DNA of 64,000 nucleotides from Microglena sp. YARC (GCA_022414725.1 CM039466.1:33731174-33795173); one strand, 5' to 3'; shown: positions 61,436-61,531, numbered from the stretch's first letter. The notes: a model not told the origin generated them from the letters alone. Numbers and translations are program-made.

Positions 61436-61531
61436 CAGGTTTGGCTAACTAGGGCCCGCATTTTCATGCTGCAGGTTGCGATGCTGTCAAAGGCGGCGGG
61501 TGCATCACCTGCTCCTGCAGGAGGGGCTTGA
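2903..61531 (+). CDS. Giant intron-rich armadillo/HEAT-repeat protein gene (22 exons identified, 5' end unresolved)
   Basis: This entry is the span of the spliced gene; exons are listed separately. The exons were chained because each ends at a plausible donor, starts after an AG acceptor, and the phases match at every junction except exon 13/14. Joined exons give about 1,740 residues, mostly helical repeats typical of armadillo (ARM) folds. Examples are [17 protein letters not shown], then [15 protein letters not shown] (exon 15), [12 protein letters not shown] (exon 6) and [17 protein letters not shown] (exon 7). ARM solenoids usually bind proteins; no catalytic motif is visible. The C-terminal third (exons 18-22) is more polar, with Ser/Ala/Pro-rich linkers and an acidic patch. 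No signal peptide or membrane segment was recognised, so a cytosolic or nuclear scaffold is likely. The precise function is unknown. The start codon may lie near 2774 or left of the window. Confidence 0.85.
3368..3428. repeat. CA microsatellite in intron 1
   Basis: Interrupted then pure (AC)n tract. Confidence 0.9.
4060..7600. repeat. 30-bp CCATGG minisatellite, about 115 copies
   Basis: The unit reads CCATGGCTGCCCCACACACC then TCCCTCCACC, with variants CCATGGACACC and CCATGGCCACC and with CCTAACACC or CCCAGTCCTCC inserts. Every unit carries CCATGG. The length is a multiple of three and the unit lacks stops in most frames, so very long frames stay open on both strands (about 600 codons on the plus strand). 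Codon content is just the repeat, units of 28-31 bp interrupt the phase, and exons 1 and 2 join perfectly across it. I read it as intronic satellite DNA, not a protein gene. Confidence 0.85.
7908..8430 (-). other. Unexplained open frame in intron 1, minus strand
   Basis: About 174 codons of non-repetitive sequence stay open on the minus strand and end at a TAG near 7908. The translated piece includes [40 protein letters not shown] and [17 protein letters not shown]. No start codon is evident; the frame runs up into the CA repeat at 8440. It could be a nested gene exon, a mobile-element fragment or chance. I do not recognise a family. Confidence 0.3.
8440..8850. repeat. CA microsatellite followed by GACA/CAGA array
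   Basis: (CA)n from about 8450 to 8533, then tetranucleotide GACA repeats with GGCA and CTGA variants to 8848. Confidence 0.95.
8905..9060. repeat. Degenerate AATCCACATC / AATCAAATC repeats
   Basis: Short AT-rich pieces resembling ATCAAATCCACAT repeated imperfectly. Confidence 0.6.
9067..9155. mobile_element. Fragment of TIR element family M1
   Basis: Contains GGGAGCTGCCGAGAAGTTGC and TAGCTGAAAAGAAAAAC, matching the right end of the full M1 copy at 54765-54960. Confidence 0.55.
9322..9903. repeat. 49-bp AT-rich minisatellite, about 11 copies, two subfamilies
   Basis: The first copies read TTAATTACCCAACTAATTTG then CTAGGTAATGAACTGTTACA. From about 9640 the array changes to TTAATTCACCAACTGATTTG with TTAAGTATTACATTAAAATA. 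It ends against a partial M1 element. Confidence 0.9.
9905..10063. mobile_element. M1 TIR element, left end missing
   Basis: Shares AACCTAAAGCAACGTAGTGC, the GAGCTTAGCCCAGTGGCTGG block, and the right terminal repeat (CTGCCTAGAAGCTGCTGCTC, then GAAAAGAAAAGCTATG) with the copy at 63024-63224. The left terminal repeat is replaced by the 49-bp array. Confidence 0.65.
10262..10416. mobile_element. MITE-like element M2, best copy
   Basis: Begins TAGGGAACGGCAATATGATA and ends CATCATATGATGTGCCGGTC CCTA. The ends are inverted repeats (TAGGGAcCGGCA) around an AT-rich core containing TAGGCTAAAGTTAC and ATACTCGCCTTTGGTCA. Other copies are at 20940-21078, 46250-46432 and 46995-47052. Confidence 0.65.
10455..10985 (+). 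repeat. Decoy-acceptor array of exon 2
   Basis: Four copies of GTGCAGTCATGCTGGCCTGT followed by GTACGCTAACACAG lie at about 10458, 10554, 10669 and 10787. They are separated by expanding CA/CACGCTC microsatellites. The fifth copy, at 10981, runs into the real exon. Confidence 0.9.
10986..11124 (+). CDS. ARM-protein gene, exon 2
   Basis: Acceptor GTGCAG|TC and donor GG|GTGAGT. It enters with two bases and leaves in phase 2. The frame includes [18 protein letters not shown] followed by VTTKEVLG. The 5' edge (GTGCAGTCATGCTGGCCT) is repeated four times upstream, and the 3' edge (GGTGAGTAACTTG) is repeated many times downstream. Only this copy holds the complete exon. Confidence 0.8.
11125..12600 (+). 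repeat. Decoy-donor array of exon 2 (GTGAGTAACTTG units)
   Basis: About 17 units, each with GTGAGTAACTTG(CTTGTGGA) then TTTTGTGTGTGTG and a variable GGTGGT/GGTGTAGT tract. The first donor is the real one. Unit length is about 60-130 bp. Confidence 0.9.
12705..12733. other. Perfect hairpin GGTTGAGTAG / CTACTCAACC
   Basis: Ten-base inverted arms flank a 9-base centre. The GAGTAGCCC-type stem recurs in the 47-bp minisatellite at 38630-38910. Confidence 0.7.
12950..13180. repeat. CA/CCCCA-rich intron tract
   Basis: Low-complexity CCCACACC-type sequence preceding the exon-3 copies. Confidence 0.8.
13180..13827 (+). repeat. Four partial copies of exon 3 with acceptors
   Basis: Units of about 155-160 bp: acceptor (GGCATGCAG or GGATTCAAG) plus GATTCTGCTGGACTTGTTGC through CCCATCTTCC, then ACCACTACACACCACACCCC filler. 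The copies lose the exon's 3' end. Confidence 0.9.
13828..13931 (+). CDS. ARM-protein gene, exon 3
   Basis: Acceptor CATTCAG|G and donor GGAG|GTGAGG. It enters with one base (GG+G = Gly) and ends in phase 1. It encodes [18 protein letters not shown] followed by [16 protein letters not shown], an amphipathic repeat. Four partial copies of its 5' two-thirds lie at 13187-13740. Copies of its 3' edge continue to about 16010. Confidence 0.85.
13925..14580 (+). repeat. Tandem units: exon-3 donor edge plus GCGACGCATGGGT block
   Basis: Five units of about 120-130 bp contain GGAGGTGAGGCAA or AAGGTGAGGCAAGC, a T-rich tract, GCAATGCGTCGCAATTCTGT and GCATGGCGACGCATGGGTCC. The last part is a dispersed repeat also found at 31143-31200, 31793-31865 and 54480-54550. 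Confidence 0.8.
14650..16005 (+). repeat. Tandem units: exon-3 donor edge plus ACCGGTTACAC repeats
   Basis: Eight or so GATGGAGGTGAGTCAACAAT motifs occur every 90-280 bases. Each is followed by TTTTTTACCGCCCTCAGTGT and a variable (ACACTGGAT/ACACCGGTT) decamer tract, longest at 15008-15185. Confidence 0.85.
16061..16232 (+). mobile_element. tRNA-derived SINE S1, copy a
   Basis: Carries the polymerase-III B box GGTTCGACTCC and the body CGGTCGCTCTTGGCGTTGCA ... CACCACGCCCCACCAGGCGT. It is flanked by the direct repeat ACACAAATGT at 16051-16060 and 16233-16242, a likely target-site duplication. The tRNA-like head is partly deleted. Confidence 0.75.
16236..16410. repeat. AATGTGTTTAAAGAC repeats
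   Basis: Several imperfect copies of CAAATGTGTTTAAAGACT in both orientations. Confidence 0.6.
16560..16700. repeat. GGGTGTG low-complexity tract with partial duplication
   Basis: G/T-rich repeats lie between two copies of GAAGGTGxATGCAGCTATGC (16534 and 16705). Confidence 0.7.
16775..16960 (+). repeat. Dispersed repeat family F, copy a
   Basis: Starts TTTTTTGGCGGAGCCCCCTC and ends CTCCGCCAATTTTCCGCGTC, then GACGCTGCATAGGACTTG. Other copies: 39869-40089 (reverse), 45986-46200 (reverse), 47369-47590. The GGCGGAG/CTCCGCC ends are inverted, suggesting a non-autonomous DNA element. Confidence 0.65.
17220..17450. repeat. GGGA and GTAT low-complexity tracts
   Basis: (GTAT)n, G-rich GGGAGG runs, then TATGTATG repeats. 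Confidence 0.9.
17676..17822 (+). repeat. Dispersed repeat family E, copy 3
   Basis: Reads TTACAGTCCAGGGGTATGCC ... GCATTAATGAACTGAACCC ... GAGTTCATGCTACAGTGATC. Confidence 0.65.
17850..18065 (+). mobile_element. tRNA-derived SINE S1, most complete copy
   Basis: The head TTGGTCTAGTGGTTGACT matches a tRNA A-box region, and GGTTCAACTCC (17916-17926) matches the B box inside a GGGGG/CCCCC T-stem. The body ends CACCACGCCCCACCAGGCGT. Exact direct repeats TGCATGCTTT at 17840-17849 and 18066-18075 are the target-site duplication. The 216-bp length is usual for a SINE. Confidence 0.85.
18100..18707 (+). repeat. Decoy-acceptor array of exon 4 with CA microsatellites
   Basis: Three diverged copies of CAGCTACTGTGTGGGAGCCC then TCTGCTTGCCTCAGTGCGCT, each running into (CACA)n, AACCCTGCAGCTCCATGACT and CTCACC filler. 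The real exon is the last copy. Confidence 0.85.
18708..18805 (+). CDS. ARM-protein gene, exon 4
   Basis: Acceptor CTCTCAG|CT and donor TTCAG|GTAATG; enters with two bases and ends in phase 0. The reading frame ([19 protein letters not shown], then [13 protein letters not shown]) is the only one that matches both neighbours. Three degenerate copies of the acceptor and exon start lie upstream at about 18245, 18375 and 18597. Confidence 0.75.
19150..19240. repeat. 20-bp ACCTGTTTAACACCTTGAAT minisatellite, 4 copies
   Basis: Four near-identical tandem units, with related AACAGGTGTT motifs at 23930 and 25125. Confidence 0.9.
19352..19437. mobile_element. M1 element fragment
   Basis: Right end only: GAGCTGCGTAGAAGCTGTTG then GCAGCTGAAAAGAAAAGCTA. 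Confidence 0.5.
19720..19901 (+). CDS. ARM-protein gene, exon 5
   Basis: Acceptor CTCTCAG|GAA and donor TGCAG|GTCAGC, phase 0 in and phase 2 out. Translates as [19 protein letters not shown], then [19 protein letters not shown] and [17 protein letters not shown]. One partial copy of the 5' part lies at 19617-19660. Six copies of the 3' half with donor follow at 19985-20893. Confidence 0.85.
19902..20895 (+). repeat. Decoy-donor array of exon 5, poly-G in each unit
   Basis: Six copies of exon-5 3' half (TGCATGCCCTTGTCTTCATG ... CACTCATTTGCAG) each ending at a GT donor, followed by GTGTGTG and poly-G runs (up to about 40 G at 20429). Two alternating unit types give a higher-order repeat of about 500 bp. 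Confidence 0.9.
20940..21078. mobile_element. M2 element, copy 2
   Basis: Contains ATATCATATGATGCCGGCGG, TAGGCTAAAGTTACCA and the end CATCATATGATATGCCGGTC. The left terminus is degenerate. Confidence 0.55.
21085..21847 (+). repeat. Exon-6 5'-edge array with poly-C, acceptors mutated
   Basis: Four units of about 155-160 bp: TGCCTCCTTGCAACGCTCTG then CTCTTTGCACTGCC, a poly-C tract, and CCCCAGCTTCCACTCA ... TAGAGTGTTCCACCAAG. Every decoy has GCAA where the real exon has GCAG, so no decoy keeps the acceptor AG. Confidence 0.9.
21848..22559 (+). CDS. ARM-protein gene, exon 6 (long)
   Basis: A 712-base exon. Acceptor CTTGCAG|G (completes AGG, Arg) and donor CAA|GTGAGT, phase 0 out. It begins [20 protein letters not shown], typical ARM. 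A long Ala/Ser/Thr/Pro-rich insert follows, with three [12 protein letters not shown] repeats near 22311-22365. It closes with a complete ARM helix pair ending [12 protein letters not shown]. Its last 96 or so bases with donor are repeated six more times downstream. Confidence 0.9.
22560..23725 (+). repeat. Exon-6 3'-edge array, 193-bp units, six extra copies
   Basis: Each unit holds the last 96-100 exon bases (GATGAAGCATTGGCGTTGCT to CATCCAA), the donor GTGAGTGTGCAGGTTGACCT, and filler CTTGATTTTCTTTGCCCTAT. Units are nearly identical. Reading through any unit reaches TGA at ...SCAP-stop. Confidence 0.95.
23726..24090. repeat. GT/poly-G and CA microsatellites of intron 6
   Basis: A (GT)n/G run after the last decoy donor, a short donor-edge duplicate at 23806-23830, then CA repeats before exon 7. 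Confidence 0.85.
24099..24224 (+). CDS. ARM-protein gene, exon 7
   Basis: Acceptor GCATGCAG|TAC and donor AAG|GTAGGC, phase 0 at both ends, 42 codons. Reads [17 protein letters not shown], then [18 protein letters not shown] and VLCGLLK, a textbook ARM unit. The 3' two-thirds plus donor recur about five times at 24310-25018. Confidence 0.9.
24225..25020 (+). repeat. Exon-7 3'-edge array, about 176-bp units
   Basis: Four long and one short extra copy of GTCGTGGCTCACATGGGTGA ... CTGCTCAAG with donors GTAGGC or GTATGC, and filler AGGGTGAGGGGGTGGGGCAA. Confidence 0.95.
25255..25375. repeat. CA microsatellite
   Basis: Poly-C, CCACACC and pure (AC)n tract. Confidence 0.95.
25568..25660 (+). CDS. 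ARM-protein gene, exon 8
   Basis: Acceptor AATGCAG|GAC and donor CAG|GTGCGT, phase 0 at both ends, 31 codons. Reads [18 protein letters not shown], then [13 protein letters not shown], a Ser/Gly-rich linker rather than a helix. A diverged 5' copy is at 25451-25510. The 3' edge with donor is the core of a 13-copy 116-bp array. Confidence 0.75.
25661..27090 (+). repeat. Exon-8 3'-edge array, 116-bp units, 13 copies including exon
   Basis: Unit: CTGCACCTGGCGGTGGCAAG then CATAGTAATAGAGTGCAG, donor GTGCGTCTTCACTCAGCTCT, and (TTAGTAACAGC)n filler. First at 25623, last at 27017. Copies are very similar, with AAAAGAG and ATTAATAG variants. Confidence 0.95.
27145..27735. repeat. 35-bp minisatellite, about 17 copies
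   Basis: Unit CCTTGAACCTGTAAGCTTAC then CTCATAATGAAAAGG, with GACCCTG and CATGATG variants. Confidence 0.95.
27845..27987 (+). repeat. Partial copy of exon 9 start with acceptor
   Basis: ACCACTGCTTTCTACAG then CCCATGGGAAATCGAAGCCT ... GGCAGTACTTCCCTCCACTC. It is about 100 bp upstream of the true exon and diverged, including a TAG in frame. Confidence 0.85.
27988..28470 (+). CDS. ARM-protein gene, exon 9
   Basis: Acceptor TTCTACAG|CCC and donor TGG|GTGAGT, phase 0 at both ends, 161 codons. The first two thirds are a variable Thr/Ser/Gly-rich stretch. The last third is helical ([17 protein letters not shown], then [18 protein letters not shown]). An incomplete copy of the 5' part lies at 27858-27960. 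Two copies of the 3' edge with GTGAGT follow at about 28549-28600 and 28625-28680. Confidence 0.85.
28471..28720 (+). repeat. Exon-9 3'-edge copies with TTTAGGG tract
   Basis: Two copies of CTGCTGGAGTTGGTCCTGGG ... GTGCCATGGGTGAGTCTT, separated by AGGGTTTAGGGTTTAGG plant-telomere-like repeats. Confidence 0.85.
29008..29079. mobile_element. M1 element fragment
   Basis: GAGCTGCATAGAAGCTGTTG then CTCAAAATAAAAAGCTATG, right-end half only. Confidence 0.5.
29130..29465 (+). repeat. ACC/CAA array with a partial copy of exon 10
   Basis: CCACAACCACC-type repeats enclose TTGCCTCATCAG then GATGTTGAGTGGAGGAGAGG ... CTTCTCACC at 29323-29388. Confidence 0.85.
29466..29595 (+). CDS. ARM-protein gene, exon 10
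   Basis: Acceptor TCATCAG|GAT and donor CAGG|GTGAGG, phase 0 in and phase 1 out. Reads [18 protein letters not shown], then [18 protein letters not shown] 5' copy lies at 29325-29385, and a 3' copy with donor at 29768-29850. Confidence 0.85.
29600..30400. repeat. Tandem and dispersed repeat family D, TTGAACTTG...GCAGTAAAA
   Basis: Six or so units contain GAACTTGAACTTGGT, CATAGCTTCAGCCAGCAATT, TGGCTGCTCGCCGTCTTC and AGCAGTAAAA. The first follows a duplicate of exon 10's 3' end (29768-29850). Single copies occur at 41255-41330, 41440-41510, 49058-49125, 62855-62925 and 63288-63352. Confidence 0.8.
30430..31140. repeat. Intron 10 sequence with ACAACGAACACAACAAAC repeats
   Basis: Unremarkable to 30690. 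From 30790 to 30975 AACACAACGAATGCAACAA-type repeats, then a G homopolymer at 31115-31141. No exon found. Confidence 0.7.
31143..31200 (-). repeat. Dispersed repeat H, GCGACGCATGGGT type
   Basis: CATTTCTGACTAGTTAAGCC then GGACCCATGCGTAGCAACTG, the reverse complement of the block in 13980-14570. Further copies lie at 31793-31865 and 54480-54550. Confidence 0.65.
31230..31790. repeat. AGTATTAGTATAGGTT degenerate repeats
   Basis: AT-rich TATTAGTAT / GGAGTGGTGTAGGTTTAG repeats, the progenitor motif of the 95-bp array at 33150-34150. Confidence 0.8.
31870..32700. other. Mostly unique intron 10 sequence
   Basis: Contains a poly-G stretch at 32270-32290 and three tandem AGGCGCGACCAGCTTC units at 32460-32515. 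No exon with phase-compatible splice sites was seen. Confidence 0.5.
32955..33130 (-). mobile_element. tRNA-derived SINE, second family S2
   Basis: On the minus strand GTTGCTGGTTCGAACCCCAA carries a perfect B box. The body has GGTCGTCGACCGGCATGGTA and ends CTTAACCCCACGTCCTTAGA. The order of blocks parallels S1, so the two are probably related. No clear target-site duplication was found. Confidence 0.6.
33150..34150. repeat. 95-bp AT-rich minisatellite, about 10 copies
   Basis: Unit GGTTCAGTATAGCATTATAA then CAGCATGGTATTAGTACAGT, TTGGTGTAGTATTAGTATAA and GTATGGAGTGGTGTA. Confidence 0.95.
34200..34308 (+). repeat. Partial copy of exon 11 start
   Basis: GCTCAG then GTTGCCCCGCCAACCAGCAA, CTAGCTCGTGAGAAGAAGCT, followed by duplicated ACCCTCCTCTC. 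Confidence 0.85.
34309..34704 (+). CDS. ARM-protein gene, exon 11
   Basis: Acceptor TGCTCAG|GT (G+GT = Gly) and donor GAAA|GTGAGA, phase 1 out. Residues include [37 protein letters not shown] and [19 protein letters not shown], three strongly helical ARM segments. The donor was chosen because its phase fits exon 12 (A+GT = Ser). A near-copy of the acceptor and first 45 bases lies at about 34208-34262. Confidence 0.85.
34780..35260. repeat. CCCTAAA telomere-like tracts in intron 11
   Basis: CCTAAACC repeats at 34790-34890, and a palindromic GGGTTTAGGGTTTTTAAACC then CTACACCCTAAACCCTAG at 35221-35261. Confidence 0.7.
35549..35748 (+). mobile_element. tRNA-derived SINE S1 with expanded T-loop
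   Basis: S1 body as above. The B-box loop is expanded by tandem ATTCA units (35589-35611) between GGGGG and CCCCC. Flanking GGTAGATGACA (35538-35548) and GGTACATGACA (35749-35759) form a target-site duplication with one mismatch. Confidence 0.75.
35930..36180. repeat. CACCATCACC low-complexity array
   Basis: ACC/ATC repeats and poly-C. Confidence 0.9.
36200..37066 (+). repeat. Decoy-acceptor array of exon 12, 84-bp units
   Basis: About ten copies of CATGCAGGTGTTGCTGTGGC then AATCCAGGAGCTTCTACGTG and CTGACCCGTCAATGCTCCCT, then TTTCCCCACTGGT filler. The AG is kept in almost all. Confidence 0.95.
37067..37263 (+). CDS. ARM-protein gene, exon 12
   Basis: Acceptor CATGCAG|GT and donor CAG|GTATGT, phase 0 out. 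Reads [17 protein letters not shown], then [19 protein letters not shown] and [16 protein letters not shown]. It is the last and only complete member of an upstream array of about ten acceptor-plus-exon-start copies. A copy of the 3' half with donor GTACGT lies at 37413-37502. Confidence 0.9.
37300..38360. repeat. CCA/CAC and poly-C arrays, with exon-12 donor copy
   Basis: A donor-edge copy at 37413-37510, then repeating CCACTGCCACCCAAACACAA, CACAAGCAGCAC, CCAGTAGCATGGCCACTACA and CCCTGCCAGGCAAGGAACCC blocks with poly-C. Confidence 0.9.
38630..38915. repeat. 47-bp minisatellite with inverted stem, 6 copies
   Basis: Unit GTTTGAGTAGCCCGCTCTGG then TGGGCCACTCAACTTGAATG and AAACCAG. GAGTAGCCC can pair with GGGCCACTC inside each unit. 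Confidence 0.95.
38916..39860. other. Non-repetitive intron 12 stretch with a possible coding relic
   Basis: A 127-codon plus-strand frame at 39307-39690 includes [20 protein letters not shown]. This faintly resembles the end of a cyclic-nucleotide-binding domain in ion channels. No splice context was found, and a minus frame is also open at 39260-39553. Probably a relic or chance. Confidence 0.25.
39869..40089 (-). repeat. Dispersed repeat family F, copy b
   Basis: Starts CAAGTCCTATGCAGCATCGC just before and ends GGGGGGGCTCCGCCAAAAAG, the reverse complement of copy a. Confidence 0.65.
40235..40325. repeat. (AT)n microsatellite
   Basis: About 75 bases of alternating AT, self-complementary. 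Confidence 0.95.
40425..40512. repeat. 18-19-bp GCAGCTTTTTCTTGATGTC repeat, 5 copies
   Basis: Tandem units differing by one or two bases. Confidence 0.9.
40560..41066 (+). repeat. Exon-13 decoy acceptors within C/A-rich arrays
   Basis: CATCACAGGGGTGCTTACAA at 40567 and CATCACAGGGATGCTTGCAA at 40782 precede the true copy at 41060. Between them lie AACCCAACCCA and CCCCCAACCC arrays. Confidence 0.85.
41067..41212 (+). CDS. ARM-protein gene, exon 13 (3' boundary uncertain)
   Basis: Acceptor CATCACAG|GGA, phase 0 in. Reads [18 protein letters not shown], then [18 protein letters not shown] and [10 protein letters not shown], clearly ARM. The frame closes at a TGA soon after, so the exon must end before 41220. 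The best site is a non-canonical GC donor, TCAAG|GCAAAT, giving phase 2, which does not match exon 14. Phase-0 alternatives are TTG|GTAGTA or TTT|GTGAAG further left. Two decoy acceptors lie upstream at 40568 and 40785. Confidence 0.7.
41594..41740 (+). mobile_element. M1 TIR element, left half
   Basis: CATAGCTTTTCTTTTCAGGT then ACGAGCAACAGCTTCTAGGC match the left terminal repeat. The following CTGACACAATCAGCTGTCC and TGCTGAAATATTTG align to the interior of the full copy at 63024-63224. Confidence 0.65.
41740..43120. repeat. 65-80-bp minisatellite CACGATCAATACCCCCATAC, about 20 units
   Basis: First units (about 80 bp) contain CACCTTCAGTAGAACACCCT and CAGCAGCTCAGATCAATACC. Later units (about 65 bp) contain TGCCTCACCCACCACGATCA and CCCCTTGAGCTTGCT. 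No exon was recognised. Confidence 0.9.
43120..43330 (+). repeat. Partial copy of exon 14 start and ACC array
   Basis: CTCTCCAGTACGTCTCATTT then CACCACGTCGTGCAGGAAGG, followed by CCACCACCTACCACC repeats to the true exon. Confidence 0.85.
43331..43423 (+). CDS. ARM-protein gene, exon 14
   Basis: Acceptor TCTCAAG|TAC and donor ACG|GTAAGC, 31 codons in phase 0. Reads [18 protein letters not shown], then [14 protein letters not shown] 5' copy with acceptor CTCCAG|TAC lies at 43125-43165. Three degenerate 3' copies lie at 43611-43665, 43870-43920 and 44238-44283. The join to exon 13 is not resolved; an exon may be missing. Confidence 0.75.
43424..44300 (+). repeat. Exon-14 3'-edge copies with SINE pieces
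   Basis: Three degenerate copies of GAAGACGTGTGGGACCAAGG then AGCAAGGTCCAACGGTAAGC at 43611-43670, 43870-43920 and 44238-44285. S1-SINE 3' ends in reverse lie just after the first and third donors (43443-43480, 43940-43965). Confidence 0.8.
44044..44190 (+). mobile_element. tRNA-derived SINE S1, 5'-truncated copy with exact TSD
   Basis: Starts inside the T-arm (GGGGGTTCAACTCCCCC) and ends CCACCAGGCGTTATCATTAC. Flanking TATTGCTGTTA is exact at 44033-44043 and 44191-44201. 5' truncation with an 11-bp duplication is what LINE-driven insertion leaves. Confidence 0.85.
44312..44507 (+). repeat. Partial copy of exon 15 start and CACC array
   Basis: GAGGTTGCTGCAGTGTGGGC then CCTAGCTGAGCTGTGCCGCA ... 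GGCAACCAAGCTTC, followed by CACCCCACC repeats. Confidence 0.85.
44508..44663 (+). CDS. ARM-protein gene, exon 15
   Basis: Acceptor GGCACAG|GTT and donor GGG|GTGAGT, phase 0 at both ends, 52 codons. Reads [19 protein letters not shown], then [18 protein letters not shown], the clearest ARM repeat in the gene. A 5' copy lies at 44312-44375. Degenerate 3' copies with GTATGTGAGG recur at about 44980-45480. Confidence 0.9.
44664..45600 (+). repeat. Exon-15 3'-edge array with GGTGATGGTGAGAATGAGGA units
   Basis: Four or five units of about 165-185 bp: CTGACxAACAAACCAGCTGA then GGAATGGGGTATGTGAGG (donor edge), GGTAGCATGGCAGGTTCTT, and GGTGGTGAGAATGAGGATGC. Confidence 0.85.
45653..45792 (+). CDS. ARM-protein gene, exon 16
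   Basis: Acceptor CATCTAG|GTG and donor TTCAG|GTAGAG, phase 0 in and phase 2 out. Reads [19 protein letters not shown], then [19 protein letters not shown] and ANKKPF. Five copies of the 3' edge (GAATTCAATGACGCTAACAA through the donor) follow between 45945 and 46870. Confidence 0.85.
45986..46200 (-). repeat. Dispersed repeat family F, copy c
   Basis: CAAGTCATATGCAGCGTCGC to GAGGGGGCTCCGCCAAAAAC. It lies directly after an exon-16 3'-edge copy. Confidence 0.65.
46250..46432. mobile_element. M2 element with internal triplication
   Basis: ATCATACTCGCCTTTGGTCA then GCATCATATGAT appears three times in tandem. The element ends CCGGTCCCTAATTAC. Another right-end fragment is at 46995-47052. Confidence 0.6.
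47143..47354 (-). mobile_element. tRNA-derived SINE S1, full-length reverse copy with exact TSD
   Basis: The reverse complement has TTGGTCTAGTGGTAGACTAA (A-box region), GGTTCGACTCC (B box) and the S1 tail. AAGTTTACCA is repeated exactly at 47133-47142 and 47355-47364. Confidence 0.85.
47369..47590 (+). repeat. Dispersed repeat family F, copy d
   Basis: TTTTTGGCGGAGCTCCTCCT ... CTCCGCCAATTTTCCACGCG ... CTGCATAGGACTTG. Confidence 0.65.
47615..48026 (+). repeat. Decoy-acceptor array of exon 17, 74-bp units, 5 copies
   Basis: Unit: CTGCAG then AGAATCATCTGCCTTGTCGT, TGCTGGCACACTGCGTCC, then TGTCCTCACACTCCTTTTCT filler. All decoys keep CAG. The true exon differs by CATCCG and CACTTCG. Confidence 0.95.
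48027..48244 (+). CDS. ARM-protein gene, exon 17
   Basis: Acceptor GTCTGCAG|A (AG+A = Arg) and donor GACG|GTGAGC, phase 1 out. Reads [18 protein letters not shown], then [18 protein letters not shown] and [12 protein letters not shown]. It follows five 74-bp copies of its own acceptor and exon start, and precedes about six copies of its 3' edge. Confidence 0.9.
48245..49020 (+). repeat. Exon-17 3'-edge array with expanding CT microsatellite
   Basis: About six copies of AACAGGAACCCCCGCTCTCT then TCCGCCTCTTGTCTGTCGAC and a GGTGAGC-type donor, separated by TTTCACTTTC and (TC)n tracts that reach over 60 bases. Confidence 0.95.
49340..49490. repeat. CACCTCCACACCACC low-complexity tract
   Basis: Pyrimidine-rich repeats directly before the exon 18 acceptor. 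Confidence 0.85.
49499..49983 (+). CDS. ARM-protein gene, exon 18 (long)
   Basis: Acceptor ACCAACAG|AT (G+AT = Asp) and donor AAG|GTGACT, 161 codons plus two bases. It begins [18 protein letters not shown], passes through a Ser/Pro/Gly-rich stretch, and ends with Ala-rich helices ([19 protein letters not shown]) and SKKK. Two diverged copies of the 3' 120 bases with donor lie at 50029-50153 and 50214-50345. Confidence 0.9.
49984..50350 (+). repeat. Two copies of exon 18 3' end with donors
   Basis: AAGCTGCAGCCAAGGGTTGC ... GCAAGAAAAAGGTGACT and a more diverged version ending AACAAGAAGAAGGTGGC. Confidence 0.9.
50609..51275. repeat. 32-bp minisatellite with GCGCTTTAAGCGC palindrome, about 21 copies
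   Basis: Unit GTCAAATTGGTCAGCGCTTA then AAGCGCACAAAC. Some copies have the perfect palindrome GCGCTTTAAGCGC. The array ends in AGTGCAAAAACTGCGCGCTG, sequence that recurs at 63890-64000. Confidence 0.95.
51730..52360. repeat. CATT/CCAT arrays and a duplicated 190-bp segment
   Basis: The segment CAAGCTGGATAT ... TACGCCCCCTGCTACACCCA ... GCTGTCCTTGGAGGACGCC occurs at about 51822-52010 and 52160-52355, each led by ATTCATTCATCCATC repeats. A third start is at 52640. Confidence 0.85.
52383..52640 (+). repeat. Partial copies of exon 19 start, with family E copy 4
   Basis: CAACGTGCAGGTGGTATGTA at 52387 and CAACGTGCAAGTGGTGCAGA at 52555. A family-E repeat occupies 52415-52552 between them. Confidence 0.75.
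52908..53081 (+). CDS. ARM-protein gene, exon 19
   Basis: Acceptor TGTGCAG|GTG and donor CAG|GTAAAG, phase 0 at both ends, 58 codons. Reads [18 protein letters not shown], then [19 protein letters not shown], a charged non-repeat linker. Partial 5' copies lie at about 52383-52405 and 52553-52620. 3' copies lie at 53360-53403 and 53530-53580. Confidence 0.8.
53082..53680 (+). repeat. Exon-19 3'-edge copies with GA microsatellites
   Basis: GGCACAGGATCTGCAGGGGA then TGAAGTTCAGGTAAGGAAGG, GAAGGCGCAGGAACAGCAGG, and long (GA)n/(G)n tracts. Confidence 0.85.
53876..54031 (+). CDS. ARM-protein gene, exon 20
   Basis: Acceptor GTCACAG|GAG and donor CAG|GTACGT, phase 0 at both ends, 52 codons. Reads [18 protein letters not shown], then [21 protein letters not shown] copy of the 3' edge (GCAGCCCCCTTCTTTCAG then GTACGT) lies at 54194-54220. 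Confidence 0.85.
54765..54960. mobile_element. TIR element M1, complete copy
   Basis: Left end AGCTTTCCTTTTGAGCTACG then AGCAGCAGCTTCTAGGCAGC. Right end GCTGCCTAGAAGGTGCTTCT then CGTAGCTGAAAACAAAAGCT. The roughly 44-bp ends are inverted repeats and the 196-bp length fits a MITE. No transposase is encoded. Confidence 0.8.
55080..56080. repeat. Duplicated segments with TG-rich stretches in intron 20
   Basis: TGTTCACAAAATATCCAGGG then GACCACATC recurs near 55090, 55310, 55505, 55630, 55795 and 56000. A 180-bp block with GGGTGGCTGG and ATGTGTGTGTATGTG is present at 55120-55265 and 55835-56000. Confidence 0.8.
56080..59766 (+). repeat. Decoy entries of exon 21 within ACC/AAC arrays
   Basis: Six copies of AATGTAGCCAGCAGTGGGAG then TGACACCACAGTTTGGCGTG ... 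CAGCTAGCTTGGGCACCG start at about 56296, 56504, 56808, 58254, 58557 and 58843. Between them are ACCAACACC, CAACCAACACC and AACAGCAACACCACACCACC arrays, the longest at 56960-58240. One decoy has lost its AG (ACATAATG at 58557). Confidence 0.95.
59767..60561 (+). CDS. ARM-protein gene, exon 21 (longest)
   Basis: Acceptor AATCACAG|AAT and donor GAG|GTGAGA, phase 0 at both ends, 265 codons. The first 60 residues are helical ([19 protein letters not shown], then [19 protein letters not shown]). Next come a poly-Ala run, the short motif GLFSWFKKE, a long Ser/Ala/Gly/Pro-rich region, and an acidic SDDDDWE patch near the end. Six earlier copies of the exon start lie in intron 20. The initial helix faintly resembles the end of an FCH/F-BAR helix; this is a weak guess. 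Confidence 0.9.
60562..60815 (+). repeat. Two copies of exon 21 3' edge
   Basis: AGCGACGATAATGACTGGGA then GCAAAGCGATGAATACCCAA and GAGGTGAGAGG, in 122-bp units. Relative to the exon the copies have lost the frame. Confidence 0.9.
61095..61160. repeat. GATA microsatellite
   Basis: (TAGA)n with GTAGATA and TCGATA ends, followed directly by family-E copy 5 (61154-61301). Confidence 0.95.
61475..61531 (+). CDS. ARM-protein gene, exon 22 (terminal, stop TGA)
   Basis: Acceptor GCTGCAG|GTT, phase 0, 18 codons then [22 protein letters not shown] partial copy of its start (ATGCTGTCAAAGGCAGCGGG) lies at 61327-61347. A TGTAA, the polyadenylation signal common in green algae, lies at 61552-61556, only about 20 bases after the stop, so its role is doubtful. 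Confidence 0.7.
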   Translation, partial: VAMLSKAAGASPAPAGGA